A stretch of DNA of 64,000 nucleotides. Source: Flavobacterium taihuense (GTDB taxonomy: Bacteria; Bacteroidota; Bacteroidia; Flavobacteriales; Flavobacteriaceae). The stretch covers positions 65,785 through 129,784 of the forward strand of contig NZ_JAHWYN010000001.1 in NCBI RefSeq assembly GCF_019351435.1, given 5' to 3'. Under the pieces are notes generated by a model. It ran no database searches and was not told the origin of the DNA. It saw only the letters and a list, made by a program, of their open reading frames with translations. The position numbers were made by a program, and so were the translations under genes. Shown here piece by piece: positions 1-8,607 of this stretch. Each line of letters starts with the position of its first letter. Within the stretch, counting starts at the first letter, position 1.

Positions 1-889
1 CAATATGAACACCAATTTCGTAATTTCCATTTTCTAACTTTTTGAAAGACAATGCATCATCAAAATCCTTGGCATCTTTTGGGTCAATCGTGAATGTCAA
101 AGTATCACGCATATCACGGCGTTTGGCTATTTCACTAGCTTCAATCGAAGTATCAATCTTTTGGGCAAAAGTTTCTACTTCGATAGGAAATTCAGCAGGC
201 AAGCCATATTCGGCAAGAATAGCATGAATTTCAGTATCGTGTTCCCCTGGTTTTCCAAGTACTTTTACCACTTTTCCAAAAGGGCTATCCGCTCTTGAAG
301 GCCAATCTTCGATATGAACCAAAACTACATCTCCTTGCTCTGCCTCCCCTATTTTATCTTTTGGAATAAAAATATCGGTGTACATTTTAGGATTTGCAGT
401 CGAAACAAAAGAGAAATTCTTTTGAATATCAATAACCCCAACAAAGTCGGTTTTATATCTTTCGATAACTTCAATCACTTCACCTTCAGCTCTTCGTCCA
501 CTTCTTTTGTTATAAACATACACTTTTACGGTATCTTTATCCAGAGCATGATTCAAATTATTACTTGGAATAAAAACGTCTTCTTCAAATTCTGGACAAA
601 TAAAATAGGCTGTTTTACGACCGGTCATATCAATTGTTCCTTCGTAATACTCTTTGCTAGCAGCTTTTATTAAATATTTTCCAGGTTCGGATTCTATAAT
701 TTTCTTTGAAGCAGCCAAAATCTTTAAATCTTTTATAATTTGATTACGGCTTTGGGTATCGTCCAATTCTAACTTGGCTCCTATTTGCTTATAATTAAAG
801 GCTTTATTGGCACTTTGCGATAATATTTTTATAATTTTATCTGAGAAATCTTTCTCTTTCTTTATCGGCTTTCTTAATCTTTTACTCAT
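1..889 (-). CDS. rnr: Ribonuclease R (RNB family 3'-5' exoribonuclease), N-terminal part
   Basis: Processive hydrolytic 3'-5' exoribonuclease that degrades structured RNA in the cytoplasm. Only the first 296 codons are in the window; the gene runs off the left edge. The translation starts MSKRLRKPIKKEKDFSDKI with an N-terminal winged-helix-like segment (about residues 10-70), then OB/cold-shock-type domains (about 80-230, including GTIDMTGRKTAYFICPE and DTVKVYVYNKRSGRRAEGEV). It reaches the start of the RNB catalytic domain with the metal-binding aspartate motif IDPKDAKDFDDAL at about residues 268-280. The ATG at 889 is the first in frame and gives the expected N-terminus. The gene is divergent from the DUF2007 gene. 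Assignment to RNase R rather than another RNB protein rests on the basic N-terminal extension plus the motif. Confidence 0.93.
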   Translation of the reverse strand, partial: MSKRLRKPIKKEKDFSDKIIKILSQSANKAFNYKQIGAKLELDDTQSRNQIIKDLKILAASKKIIESEPGKYLIKAASKEYYEGTIDMTGRKTAYFICPEFEEDVFIPSNNLNHALDKDTVKVYVYNKRSGRRAEGEVIEVIERYKTDFVGVIDIQKNFSFVSTANPKMYTDIFIPKDKIGEAEQGDVVLVHIEDWPSRADSPFGKVVKVLGKPGEHDTEIHAILAEYGLPAEFPIEVETFAQKIDTSIEASEIAKRRDMRDTLTFTIDPKDAKDFDDALSFKKLENGNYEIGVHI

Positions 890-996
890 GTATCTTTTCT
901 TAAAAGTCTAAAATTACAAAATAGTATTCACTATTCCTTACTCTGCCTAGAGTTTTAAACTAATAATAACTTTACTACATTTATAAAAAATTAAAA

Positions 997-1230
997 ATGA
1001 AAGACTTTAAAACGATTGCTATTTTTAACTATCCGCATGAAATCGTGGTACTTAGACATATTCTGGATCAGGAAGAAATTCAATATTTTTTCGAAAACGA
1101 ACACATTGTTTCCATTGACCCATTGGCCAGTTATGCTTATGGCGGAATTCAGCTCAAAGTACACCCAAACGATTTTGAACAAGTACAAGAAATACTGGAT
1201 AATTTGAATTCTAAACTTTCCATCGTTTAA
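997..1230 (+). CDS. DUF2007 domain protein (putative signal-transducing protein family)
   Basis: Small cytoplasmic protein of 77 residues that fits DUF2007, a short family of unknown biochemical role. It shows the usual pattern: an N-terminal strand (KTIAIFNYPHEIVVLRHIL), the conserved middle ENEHIVSIDPLASYAYGGIQLKV, and a C-terminal amphipathic helix (DFEQVQEILDNL). It is divergent from rnr and converges on the T9SS gene, with a shared hairpin terminator after it. A second copy of the last 24 codons or so lies at 2862-2934 beyond the T9SS gene, so the two copies bracket that gene. The function is unknown. Confidence 0.85.
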   Translation: MKDFKTIAIFNYPHEIVVLRHILDQEEIQYFFENEHIVSIDPLASYAYGGIQLKVHPNDFEQVQEILDNLNSKLSIV

Positions 1231-1262
1231 AAATTTTAAAAAGTTATAACCTAATAAATAAC

Positions 1263-1290
1263 AAAAAGACCACCGTTTGGTAGTCTTTTC
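1263..1290. terminator. Hairpin terminator between convergent genes
   Basis: AAAAGACCACC and GGTAGTCTTTT form a hairpin with a short TTTG-type loop. It has an A-run on the left and a T-run on the right, so it can stop transcription from both the DUF2007 gene and the convergent T9SS gene. Confidence 0.75.
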
Positions 1291-1312
1291 TTTATACTAA
1301 TTTTTTAAAAAT

Positions 1313-2770
1313 TTATTGTACTAAGATAGTTTTAGTAGCTTTTCCTTTATCAGTAATAACTTCAAAAAAATAAGATCCTTTAGACAAGTAACTCACAGAA
1401 ATAGTATTATTCTTTTCTGTTTTTACAAGCTGTCCTAAAGTATTATAAATATTTACTTTTTCTAACATTAAATCTTCTTGCAAATTTATTTTTACAACCT
1501 CAGAAGCCGGATTAGGATACACTGCAAAATTAGCCATTACAAAACTATCTGAACTTAAAACAACCGATAAATCATAAACTCTAACTTGACCTGAAGAGAG
1601 GCCATTTTCATCATTATAAGGAGCGCCAATAGCTACCATACTTCCATCTGAGGATAAAGCAACACTATAACCACTTCGATCACCAATGGCTTCACCGTTA
1701 ATATCAGCTCCTAATTTAGTCCAAACGCCAGATACGTTTTTATATACTCGCACTTGACCTGAAGAGAGACCATTTCCATCATTTTCAGGACCACCAATCG
1801 CTACCACACTACCATCTGAGGATATACTTACACTAGAACCACTTTCATCATAAGCAGCTTCTCCATCGATATCAGCTCCTATTTGTGTCCAAACACCAGA
1901 CACATTTTTATATACTCTAACTTGACCTGAATCGATTCCATTTTCATCATTAAAAAAAGCACCAATCGCTACCACACTACCATCTGAGGATAAAGCAACA
2001 CCATGACCACTATGATCACCAGCAGCCTCTCCGTTAATATCAGCTCCTATTTGTGTCCAAACACCAGATACATTTTTATATACTCGCACCTGACCTGAAT
2101 TGAATCCATTTTCAGCATTTAATTCAGCACCAATCGCTACAACACTTCCATCTGAGGATAAACTTACACTATAACCACTTTCATCATAAGCGGCTTCTCC
2201 ATCGATATCAGCTCCTAGTTGAGTCCAAACGCCAGATACATTTTTATATACTCGCACTTGACCTGAACTGGTACCATTTCCACTATTAAAAGGAGCACCA
2301 ATCGCTACAATACTACCATCTGAGGATAAACTAACACTAGAACCACTTTGATCATCATTGGTTTCTCCAACAATATTAGCCCCGAGTTGGGTCCAAACGC
2401 CAGATACGTTTTTATATATTCGGACATAATGTGAATAGTTTATATTACGAAAAACACCTATCGCTACCACACTGCCATCTGAAGATAAACTTACACTAGA
2501 ACCACTTTCATCACCATCTGCATCACCATCGATATCAGCTCCTAGTTGAGTCCAAACGCCAGATATTTTTTTATATACTCGCACTTTACTTATAGAATGG
2601 GTATAACTAACCTTGTTAGGAGCACCGATCGCTAGCACACTGCCATCTGAAGATAAACTTACACTAGAACCACTATAATCTTTATAGTCTTTTCCATCGA
2701 TATCAGTTCCTATTTGAGCTTGTCCTATACTTAGTAAAGGAAATAAAATAAAAAGTAATGTTTTTTTCAT
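1313..2770 (-). CDS. T9SS type A sorting domain protein with seven tandem repeats (probable beta-propeller)
   Basis: Predicted secreted or cell-surface protein of 485 residues. It has a signal peptide (MKKTLLFILFPLLSIGQAQ) and then seven tandem repeats of roughly 60 residues. Each repeat carries a core like SGSSVSLSSDGSVVAIGAP followed by SGQVRVYKNVSGVWTQLGADI. The end is a type A T9SS C-terminal domain (about 415-485: NFAVYPNPASEVVKI ... IYNTLGQLVKTE ... SKGSYFFEVIT ... KTILVQ). FG-GAP-like blades of this type commonly build beta-propellers, and seven copies fit a closed seven-bladed ring; that is inference. The repeats are also close at DNA level, so copy number may change by recombination. 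The C-terminal domain predicts export through the T9SS, of which SprE is encoded at 46 kb. The gene lies between an intact DUF2007 gene and a DUF2007 remnant. The ligand is unknown. Confidence 0.88.
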   Translation of the reverse strand: MKKTLLFILFPLLSIGQAQIGTDIDGKDYKDYSGSSVSLSSDGSVLAIGAPNKVSYTHSISKVRVYKKISGVWTQLGADIDGDADGDESGSSVSLSSDGSVVAIGVFRNINYSHYVRIYKNVSGVWTQLGANIVGETNDDQSGSSVSLSSDGSIVAIGAPFNSGNGTSSGQVRVYKNVSGVWTQLGADIDGEAAYDESGYSVSLSSDGSVVAIGAELNAENGFNSGQVRVYKNVSGVWTQIGADINGEAAGDHSGHGVALSSDGSVVAIGAFFNDENGIDSGQVRVYKNVSGVWTQIGADIDGEAAYDESGSSVSISSDGSVVAIGGPENDGNGLSSGQVRVYKNVSGVWTKLGADINGEAIGDRSGYSVALSSDGSMVAIGAPYNDENGLSSGQVRVYDLSVVLSSDSFVMANFAVYPNPASEVVKINLQEDLMLEKVNIYNTLGQLVKTEKNNTISVSYLSKGSYFFEVITDKGKATKTILVQ

Positions 2771-2861
2771 AATTTTTTTTCATAATTTTTGGTAAATATA
2801 TATTTTAAAAGTGAGAATTTTATATATTTAAAACAATCAACCAAAAATATATACCCAACCA

Positions 2862-2934
2862 AAAGTAAACCAACGATTTTGAACAAGTTCAAGAAATACT
2901 CGACAATTTAAATTCAAAACTTTCTATCGTTTAA
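2862..2934 (+). pseudogene. 3' remnant of a second DUF2007 gene
   Basis: This matches the end of the DUF2007 gene (1156-1230) through to the stop codon. Over the last 60 bases 54 are identical, and all six differences are at third codon positions and synonymous (GTA/GTT, CTG/CTC, GAT/GAC, TTG/TTA, TCT/TCA, TCC/TCT). Its 5' end differs by a 2-base deletion and no start codon or upstream half is present. The synonymous-only divergence shows that the piece separated from the intact copy while still under selection as a gene. Confidence 0.88.
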
Positions 2935-3762
2935 AAGAATTCAGCACTTAGTAACTAGTAAAGAGTAATTAGCTTTTTTCCTTTGTCTAAAAATTATTTA
3001 TAACTAAACAATTAGCTAATCACTAAAAGCTATTCACTAATTACTCAACTTTTTTTGTTTTCAAATTTCAAAGTTGTCAACATATATTAAATACAACAAA
3101 AAGAAAATTTAAATTAAATTAATTTTTTGATGGTTATTATAGCTTGTTAATAGTTGCTATAAATTTCTAAAAAAATGCATTGAAATGAAGTTTTAGGTTT
3201 TTATATTGAGTTATTAACATCGTTATTGAGACTTAAATATTTAGTTTTTAAGGTTTTTTTTAAATTAATTAACAACTGTTAACAATCTAAAAAATATACA
3301 AATTGTAAATAAGTGATTTTAATTTTTTTGTTGAAAAACCAATTTTAAGTATTGATAACTTTTCTAAAAATTCATCAAACTAAATTAGGATTTTTAAAGT
3401 GGGTTTTGGATTACTTAATTTTTGTTTACAAACTCAAAAAACTTCTAAAATTCTATCTAAAGTTATAAACATTTTGTGTTAACTTAAGGTTAACTGAATA
3501 TCAAGTAGTTAGCTTTTACTATTAACAATACAAAATATTAACATTAAAATTACATTCTATGTATTGATTAGCAGACTATTGTGTATTTATGAAAATGTTA
3601 ATAAACTTCAAAATTTCTTATAATCAAGGAGTTGTGTTACATTTATATAAAATTGATTTTTCTTCAAATTCTTAATCTATTATTAGAATTGAATAACTAT
3701 TTTTTGGCTTATATCTAAAATACTTTGGCTAAATTTGCATTTCAAAATCTAATACAAAAAAA
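2935..3762. other. Long AT-rich non-coding region upstream of rpiB
   Basis: About 0.8 kb without a credible gene. The first part (about 2955-3050) holds A/T-rich inverted phrases such as GAGTAATTAGCT and AGCTAATCACT. From 3120 to 3605 the sequence is extremely AT-rich and the 8-mer TATTAACA or its complement TGTTAATA occurs at 3145-3152, 3212-3219, 3520-3527, 3536-3543 and 3596-3603. A related palindromic TGTTAACA lies at 3277-3284. rnr and the T9SS gene transcribe leftward from it and nearly everything to the right is rightward. It may be a replication-origin-like or other protein-binding region; that is inference. Confidence 0.45.
3704..3737 (+). promoter_or_regulatory. Bacteroidota-type promoter of rpiB
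   Basis: TTG at 3704-3706 and TAAATTTG at 3730-3737 match the flavobacterial -33 (TTG) and -7 (TAnnTTTG) consensus with a 23-base spacer, at the long end of the range. The -7 element ends 25 bases before the rpiB ATG. Confidence 0.55.
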
Positions 3763-4194
3763 ATGAAAATTTCGATAGGAAATGACCACGCCGGACCAGA
3801 TTATAAAAAAGCAATTGTTGCAATGCTTGAAGCAAAGGGATATGAAGTAACCAATTACGGTACAGATACTGAAGAAAGTGTTGATTATCCTGATTTTGCG
3901 CATCCAGTTGCTGAAGATGTAAGTGAAGGTAGAGCTGATTTTGGAATTGTTATTTGCGGAAGCGGAAATGGAATTGCGATGACTGTTAATAAACATGCCA
4001 AAATCCGTGCAGGCTTATGTTGGACTAAGGAAATTGCAGTTTTAACGAGATTGCATAATGATGCTAATATTGTTAGTATTCCGGCACGATTTACTTCTAT
4101 TCCACAAGCTGTAGAAATTGTTGAAACTTTCTTGGCTACTGAATTTGAAGGAGGAAGACACCAAAATAGAGTGAATAAAATCGCTTGTCAATAA
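3763..4194 (+). CDS. rpiB: Ribose-5-phosphate isomerase B
   Basis: Cytoplasmic RpiB/LacAB-family isomerase that interconverts ribose 5-phosphate and ribulose 5-phosphate in the non-oxidative pentose phosphate pathway. The 143 residues match the usual family length. Visible motifs are the N-terminal NDHAGPDYK (D8, H9), the active-site strand-loop GIVICGSGNGIAM with catalytic Cys65 and the phosphate-binding GSGNG, and the later RLHNDAN (His98). The ATG at 3763 follows a good promoter. It is monocistronic, with a terminator hairpin after it. Confidence 0.95.
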   Translation: MKISIGNDHAGPDYKKAIVAMLEAKGYEVTNYGTDTEESVDYPDFAHPVAEDVSEGRADFGIVICGSGNGIAMTVNKHAKIRAGLCWTKEIAVLTRLHNDANIVSIPARFTSIPQAVEIVETFLATEFEGGRHQNRVNKIACQ

Positions 4195-4231
4195 ATAAAA
4201 TCGCGAGGTGCTTCGCACCAAAATATTTAAA

Positions 4232-4259
4232 GGCTCAGTTTTAAACTGGGCTTTTTTTG
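4232..4259. terminator. Hairpin terminator after rpiB, shared with the DUF1294 gene
   Basis: GCTCAGTTT and AAACTGGGC (one G-T pair) form a tight hairpin followed by a T-run. It sits between convergent rpiB and the DUF1294 gene. Confidence 0.8.
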
Positions 4260-4261
4260 TT

Positions 4262-4555
4262 TTATAATGATATTAAATCAAAATAAAACAATGTGATAAT
4301 AGTTATAACCTGAAGAGAAACAATTCCGAAAAATTTCAATAAATAGCTTTTTTTTGCTGTTTTGTGCCGAAAAATTGACATCGCAAGCGATGATCCAATT
4401 GTTCCACCAATGACTACCCAGGTCAAAAGTACTTTTTCGGAAATTCTATTTTTGTTTTTAATAGCTAATTGTTTGTCGTAGCCTATTAATACAAAAGCGA
4501 TTAAATTAACAGGAAAAAATAAATATAAAATTAGATTCATTGGGTTATAATTCAT
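4262..4555 (-). CDS. DUF1294 family small membrane protein
   Basis: The 97 residues fit DUF1294, a family of small inner-membrane proteins of unknown function. Signs are an N-terminal membrane segment (LILYLFFPVNLIAFVLIGYDK), the conserved YDKQLA, then RISEKVLLTWVVIGGTIGSSLAMSIFRHKTAKKSYL with the hallmark GG..G...M..F.HKT.K pattern, and a C-terminal hydrophobic helix. Three membrane segments are likely. The gene is convergent with rpiB, and the decayed start of a tex copy lies just downstream on the other strand. Confidence 0.85.
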   Translation of the reverse strand: MNYNPMNLILYLFFPVNLIAFVLIGYDKQLAIKNKNRISEKVLLTWVVIGGTIGSSLAMSIFRHKTAKKSYLLKFFGIVSLQVITIITLFYFDLISL

Positions 4556-4624
4556 GACAAAGATAGTCGAAGTTTGTTATTCAATACTTAAAAAAGAGCT
4601 GGCAATAAAATCACAGTAAAAAAA

Positions 4625-4686
4625 TTGAGCAGACTACAATTTATTTCAAAATATGTTGATAGACGAGCAATCAATATTAAAAAAAG
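4625..4686 (+). pseudogene. Decayed 5' fragment of tex
   Basis: The translation from a TTG (SRLQFISKYVDRRAINI) matches the first residues of Tex encoded at 8608 (TNLQFISKHVATAAINI). The DNA is about 80 percent identical over roughly 58 bases by eye, including the block ACAATTTATTTCAAAA. Similarity stops after about 20 codons and the ATG has become TTG. The open frame runs on into the next gene, so this stretch can be mistaken for an N-terminal extension of that protein. Confidence 0.8.
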
Positions 4687-4780
4687 ATTAAAATGTGTTG
4701 ACAAATTTTCTATGAAAACAGTTTTAAATTTATCTAATAAAGTAAGAATATGTTTTTATTTTTACCCAAAATTAAAACGA

Positions 4781-6643
4781 ATGAAAAAGTGTATTGCGTT
4801 ATTTTTATTTTCCTTTCAATTATTTTCCCAAGAAAAATCTAAAATAAATTACAGTAACGAATCTGTTGTTATCAATTCCAATAAAAACTTAGAAATTGAA
4901 ACTTTTGTAAACGAAAGCAGATCAATAGCAAAAAGCAAAAACACCTATGAATACACCATAAGAATTCCTTATGATAGCTTTAGTGAGATATCAAACATTA
5001 AAGGATCTACATTTATCACGAAAACCAATAAAAAAATAGAATTAAGTTCTTCATCAATAGGGATTTATGAGGCACAGTACGAAAATATATATAAGAGCGA
5101 TAATAAGTACAAATATTTTATGCTTCCTAAAGTGGAAGATAATTCTGTAATTGAATTTTCGTATAAAAGTAAACTTACTGAACCGCGATTTTTATCCTCA
5201 TTTACGTTTCAAAATCCAATAAAAACAGAAAACACAAAACTTCAAATTAGATGTCAGTCATCTACAGAAATTGGATATAAACTTTTTGGTAATTATCAAG
5301 ACAAAATTGTTTTTACAAAAGTAACCGAAGGAAATCAGGATATCTACACCTGGGAAGCAAAGGATATTCCTGAGTTTGAAAGAGAAGAAGATATGCCCAG
5401 TTCATTATATTTTATTCCTCATATTATTTATTACATTAAAAGTTATGAGAAAGATGGAAAAAAAGAAGAATTACTAGGGACACCAGAAAAACTATATCAA
5501 TGGTATTCTTCACTTACAAAGGATATAAATAAAACGAATCAAACAGCACTTAATAACAAAACATTAGATTTAATAAAAGATAAAAAAAATGACTATGAGA
5601 AAGCGAAAGGAATTTATCAGTGGGTACAGCAAAATGTTCATTATGTTGCATTTGAAGATGGAATGAGCGGTTTCGTTCCTAGAGATGCTTCAAATGTTTT
5701 CGAAAAATTATATGGCGACTGCAAGGATATGGCGAATATTTTAAACCAAATGCTGCAATATGCAAAATTAGATTCACATCTTACTTGGATTGGGACAAGA
5801 ATCAAACCCTATAAGTATGCAGAAGTTCCAACACCATTAGTTGATAATCACATGATCACCCACGTTGTCATTGATGGGAAAAGCTATTTCCTGGACGCAA
5901 CGGATAAGTTTTGTCCATTTGGATTTCCCTCCGCTATGATTCAAGGTAAAGAAGCTTTGATAGGCCTGTCCGAAAATCAATTTAAATTGGAAATGGTTCC
6001 CCAAGTCGAAACCAGTAAGAATAAAATAGCAATTTTGATGAAATTGAAGTTAGAAAACAATAACATTGTTGGTGAAGCAAATACTGAGATTTCGGGATTA
6101 AACAAAAGCCTTTTATTGAATAAACTTTCAGCGTACAATCAAAAAGAAAGTGAAATTTGGAAAAATACAATTACGGAAAATAACGAAAAAATAGAATTGA
6201 ATATTCAAGAGTTACAGGAAAATGATTATCAAGATCTTCCTTCAAAAGCAAGTTTCAAATTAAAATTGGAGAATGGTGTTAAAGATGTTAACGGTAAATT
6301 ATTATTAAAACCAATATTACTTTTTCCTTTAAAAGAAAATTTAATTGATATCGAAAAGAGAAAGCTTTCTATCGAAAAAGACTTTGCAAATTCTTATGAA
6401 ATTCAATATGAGTATGAATTGCCGTTAGATTATAAAGTAGAATTTATGCCTGTAAATGCAAAATTTGAAAATGATTTGGGAAGTTTCGATATTCAATACA
6501 AAGCGCTCAAAAACATTATTACAGTTACCCAAAAAATAGAATCCAAAAAATTACTGTTGGAAACCAAAGATTTTGTGCTTTGGAATTCTTTCATTAAAGC
6601 TTTAACCAAACAATACAACCAATCTATTATTCTTTCTAAATAA
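4781..6643 (+). CDS. DUF3857 and transglutaminase-like domain protein
   Basis: Predicted exported protein of 620 residues. The ATG at 4781 is preferred because it starts a clean signal peptide (MKKCIALFLFSFQLFSQ); the open frame continues upstream to a TTG at 4625, but that part is a tex remnant. The N-terminal half fits DUF3857 (beta-rich, up to about residue 260). The second half has a transglutaminase-type papain-fold core with a plausible triad: Cys314 in YGDCKDMA, His361 in ITHVVID and Asp372 in YFLDATDKF. The C-terminal part is beta-rich. Family members are periplasmic or outer-membrane associated in Bacteroidota and their substrates are not known. Its stop overlaps the next start by one base (TAATG), so the two are translationally coupled. 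Confidence 0.87.
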   Translation: MKKCIALFLFSFQLFSQEKSKINYSNESVVINSNKNLEIETFVNESRSIAKSKNTYEYTIRIPYDSFSEISNIKGSTFITKTNKKIELSSSSIGIYEAQYENIYKSDNKYKYFMLPKVEDNSVIEFSYKSKLTEPRFLSSFTFQNPIKTENTKLQIRCQSSTEIGYKLFGNYQDKIVFTKVTEGNQDIYTWEAKDIPEFEREEDMPSSLYFIPHIIYYIKSYEKDGKKEELLGTPEKLYQWYSSLTKDINKTNQTALNNKTLDLIKDKKNDYEKAKGIYQWVQQNVHYVAFEDGMSGFVPRDASNVFEKLYGDCKDMANILNQMLQYAKLDSHLTWIGTRIKPYKYAEVPTPLVDNHMITHVVIDGKSYFLDATDKFCPFGFPSAMIQGKEALIGLSENQFKLEMVPQVETSKNKIAILMKLKLENNNIVGEANTEISGLNKSLLLNKLSAYNQKESEIWKNTITENNEKIELNIQELQENDYQDLPSKASFKLKLENGVKDVNGKLLLKPILLFPLKENLIDIEKRKLSIEKDFANSYEIQYEYELPLDYKVEFMPVNAKFENDLGSFDIQYKALKNIITVTQKIESKKLLLETKDFVLWNSFIKALTKQYNQSIILSK

Positions 6644-8547
6644 TGAAAAAAATTACCCTTTTTATCGTTTTATTAATGTCGTTTCAAACATATTCCCAAG
6701 AAATAAAAAGTTATACTTGGGACGAAAAACCAACCTTCAAAGAAATCCCTGAAGAATACAAAAACCAGCCAGCAGTTGTTTTGTTGGACAAACGCTGGAT
6801 TCATACACGAGTTGGAGGCTATTCATATGCAACTTTTGGAATGAATCATTTTGCCATAAAAATTAACAAAGCAGAAGAAATTAATAAATACAATAAGATC
6901 AAAGCCCAAGACAACGGATACATTCGAGATGTTAGGGATTTTCATGCTAGGGTAATAAAACCTAATGGAGAAATAAAAATATTGCCACAAGATAAAATTA
7001 TCGAAACAACAGAAGACAAAGTAAAATCTATAGTTTTTGAAGGTGTCGAAGCAGGAGATATTTTAGAATATTATTTTATCATAAAAGAAAACCCAATGTC
7101 ATACGGAGTTGAAGTTTTCCAAAAAGAAATACCAGTGTTGTTTGCTGAATTCACACACACGCAAGAAGGTGTAAAATTTGAAACTTTTGCTTCATCAGAG
7201 TTTGAACAAAGTGCTTTAAATAACAAAAGCATATCAACAGCTACTAATATTCCGCCTTATAAAGAAGAACCTAATGCACTAAACTTAAAGAATTTAGTGA
7301 AGTTAATTTATATGGTTTCGACTCCGGGAATGGACATTTATAATTGGAATTATTTTTTGCCGCAATATCTTTCTAAACCATCTTTTCAATATTTTAAGAA
7401 AACCCAAGCGAGAGAATTCATTGAAAAATTAAATATTGGTACCGAATCAACCGAAGAGAAATTAATTAAAATCGATGAGTACATAAAAACTAATTTTGAC
7501 TTTGTTGGTAAAGGAGAAACAGCTCAAAAAATCACGAATTTAAATAACGGCAAGCAAAAATTAACAGGTGGTGATATTTTCGACTTATATGGATTTACAC
7601 TCAAAGAATTAAAAATTCCCTATAAAGTGGTCGTTGGTATGTCGCGTTTTAATGGAGAGGTTAACACCGAAAAATTTGTAGTACCTCTTTCTCACGAATT
7701 TATGTATTACATTCCTGAAACTAAAAAATTCCTGTCCCCATATGATAAGTATTTATGTTATGGTTATCCATCCTATGAACTTCAGGGTTCAGTAGGCAGA
7801 ACATATTATCCTGCCCTTAAAGAGAATTATCAATTAACTTTTCCAATTGCACCTGCAGAATTTACAGTAAATGAATCACAAAGCACTGTTTCATTATCAG
7901 ATGATTTTGCAGTGGCAACCATAGAAAAGTTATATTCAAACACTGGGTATGATGGGCAGTTGTATAGAAATTGGGTTACATATATCAAAGGAAATGAAGA
8001 GGAAAAAGATCTTGTTGATTTTATCAAGAAAAGAATCTTTGGCGATGAATTTGATATAAAAATTTCCGAGTATATCTTCGAAAATCAAGATTTCAAATAC
8101 AATTATAGCAATACGCCCTATATTGTAAAAGTTAAGGCTGAAGCAAAGGAATCTCTAACCGAAAATGCGGGTAATCTTGTTTTGGTAAACCTCGGAAAAT
8201 TGGTTGGGAAGCAATTTAATTTATATCAGGAAACTGATAGAAAATGGGATGTGGATTTAAGTTATGCCAAAACATACAAGCACAAAATAATTTTCAATAT
8301 TCCTAATGGTTATGAGGTCGAAAGCTTCAAGGATTTAGAAATTGACAAAAAAATGAGCGGGGACGAAACTATGAATTGCTCTTTCAAGTCTACCGCCAGA
8401 GTAGAAGGAAACCAATTAATTGTTGAGGTTTTCGAGATTTACAATTCCATAAATTATCCAAAAGAAGTCTACCAAGAATATAGAAATGTAGTTAACGCTT
8501 CTTCGGATTTTACAAAAGCATCGGTGGTGCTAAGGCAAAAGAAATAA
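6643..8547 (+). CDS. DUF3857 domain protein with a degenerate transglutaminase-like core
   Basis: Exported protein of 634 residues with a signal peptide (MKKITLFIVLLMSFQTYSQ) and a DUF3857 N-terminal half (for example VIKPNGEIKILPQDKIIE and VEAGDILEYYFIIKENP). It is a distant paralogue of the preceding gene. In the region matching the catalytic core, the residue equivalent to the Cys is Ile312 (GGDIFDLYG against YGDCKDMA) and the triad Asp position is a Ser (KKFLSPYD against YFLDATD), while the His (SHEFMYY) is kept. It is therefore probably a non-catalytic partner of the upstream enzyme. It overlaps that gene by 1 base and is followed by tex after a short gap. Confidence 0.85.
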   Translation: MKKITLFIVLLMSFQTYSQEIKSYTWDEKPTFKEIPEEYKNQPAVVLLDKRWIHTRVGGYSYATFGMNHFAIKINKAEEINKYNKIKAQDNGYIRDVRDFHARVIKPNGEIKILPQDKIIETTEDKVKSIVFEGVEAGDILEYYFIIKENPMSYGVEVFQKEIPVLFAEFTHTQEGVKFETFASSEFEQSALNNKSISTATNIPPYKEEPNALNLKNLVKLIYMVSTPGMDIYNWNYFLPQYLSKPSFQYFKKTQAREFIEKLNIGTESTEEKLIKIDEYIKTNFDFVGKGETAQKITNLNNGKQKLTGGDIFDLYGFTLKELKIPYKVVVGMSRFNGEVNTEKFVVPLSHEFMYYIPETKKFLSPYDKYLCYGYPSYELQGSVGRTYYPALKENYQLTFPIAPAEFTVNESQSTVSLSDDFAVATIEKLYSNTGYDGQLYRNWVTYIKGNEEEKDLVDFIKKRIFGDEFDIKISEYIFENQDFKYNYSNTPYIVKVKAEAKESLTENAGNLVLVNLGKLVGKQFNLYQETDRKWDVDLSYAKTYKHKIIFNIPNGYEVESFKDLEIDKKMSGDETMNCSFKSTARVEGNQLIVEVFEIYNSINYPKEVYQEYRNVVNASSDFTKASVVLRQKK

Positions 8548-8607
8548 AGGAGTTTGATGTTTTAAACATTCCAAATTAAAAAAAGTACTTTTTACATAAA
8601 TATTAAT

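Noticed and set aside
314..673. 119-residue plus-strand open frame
   Set aside because: It is antisense to rnr, whose conserved domains account for the sequence.
3742..3996. 84-residue minus-strand open frame
   Set aside because: It is antisense to rpiB with no domain.
4625..4780. N-terminal extension of the DUF3857/transglutaminase protein starting at TTG 4625
   Set aside because: The first 20 codons are a decayed tex start and the true signal peptide begins at ATG 4781.
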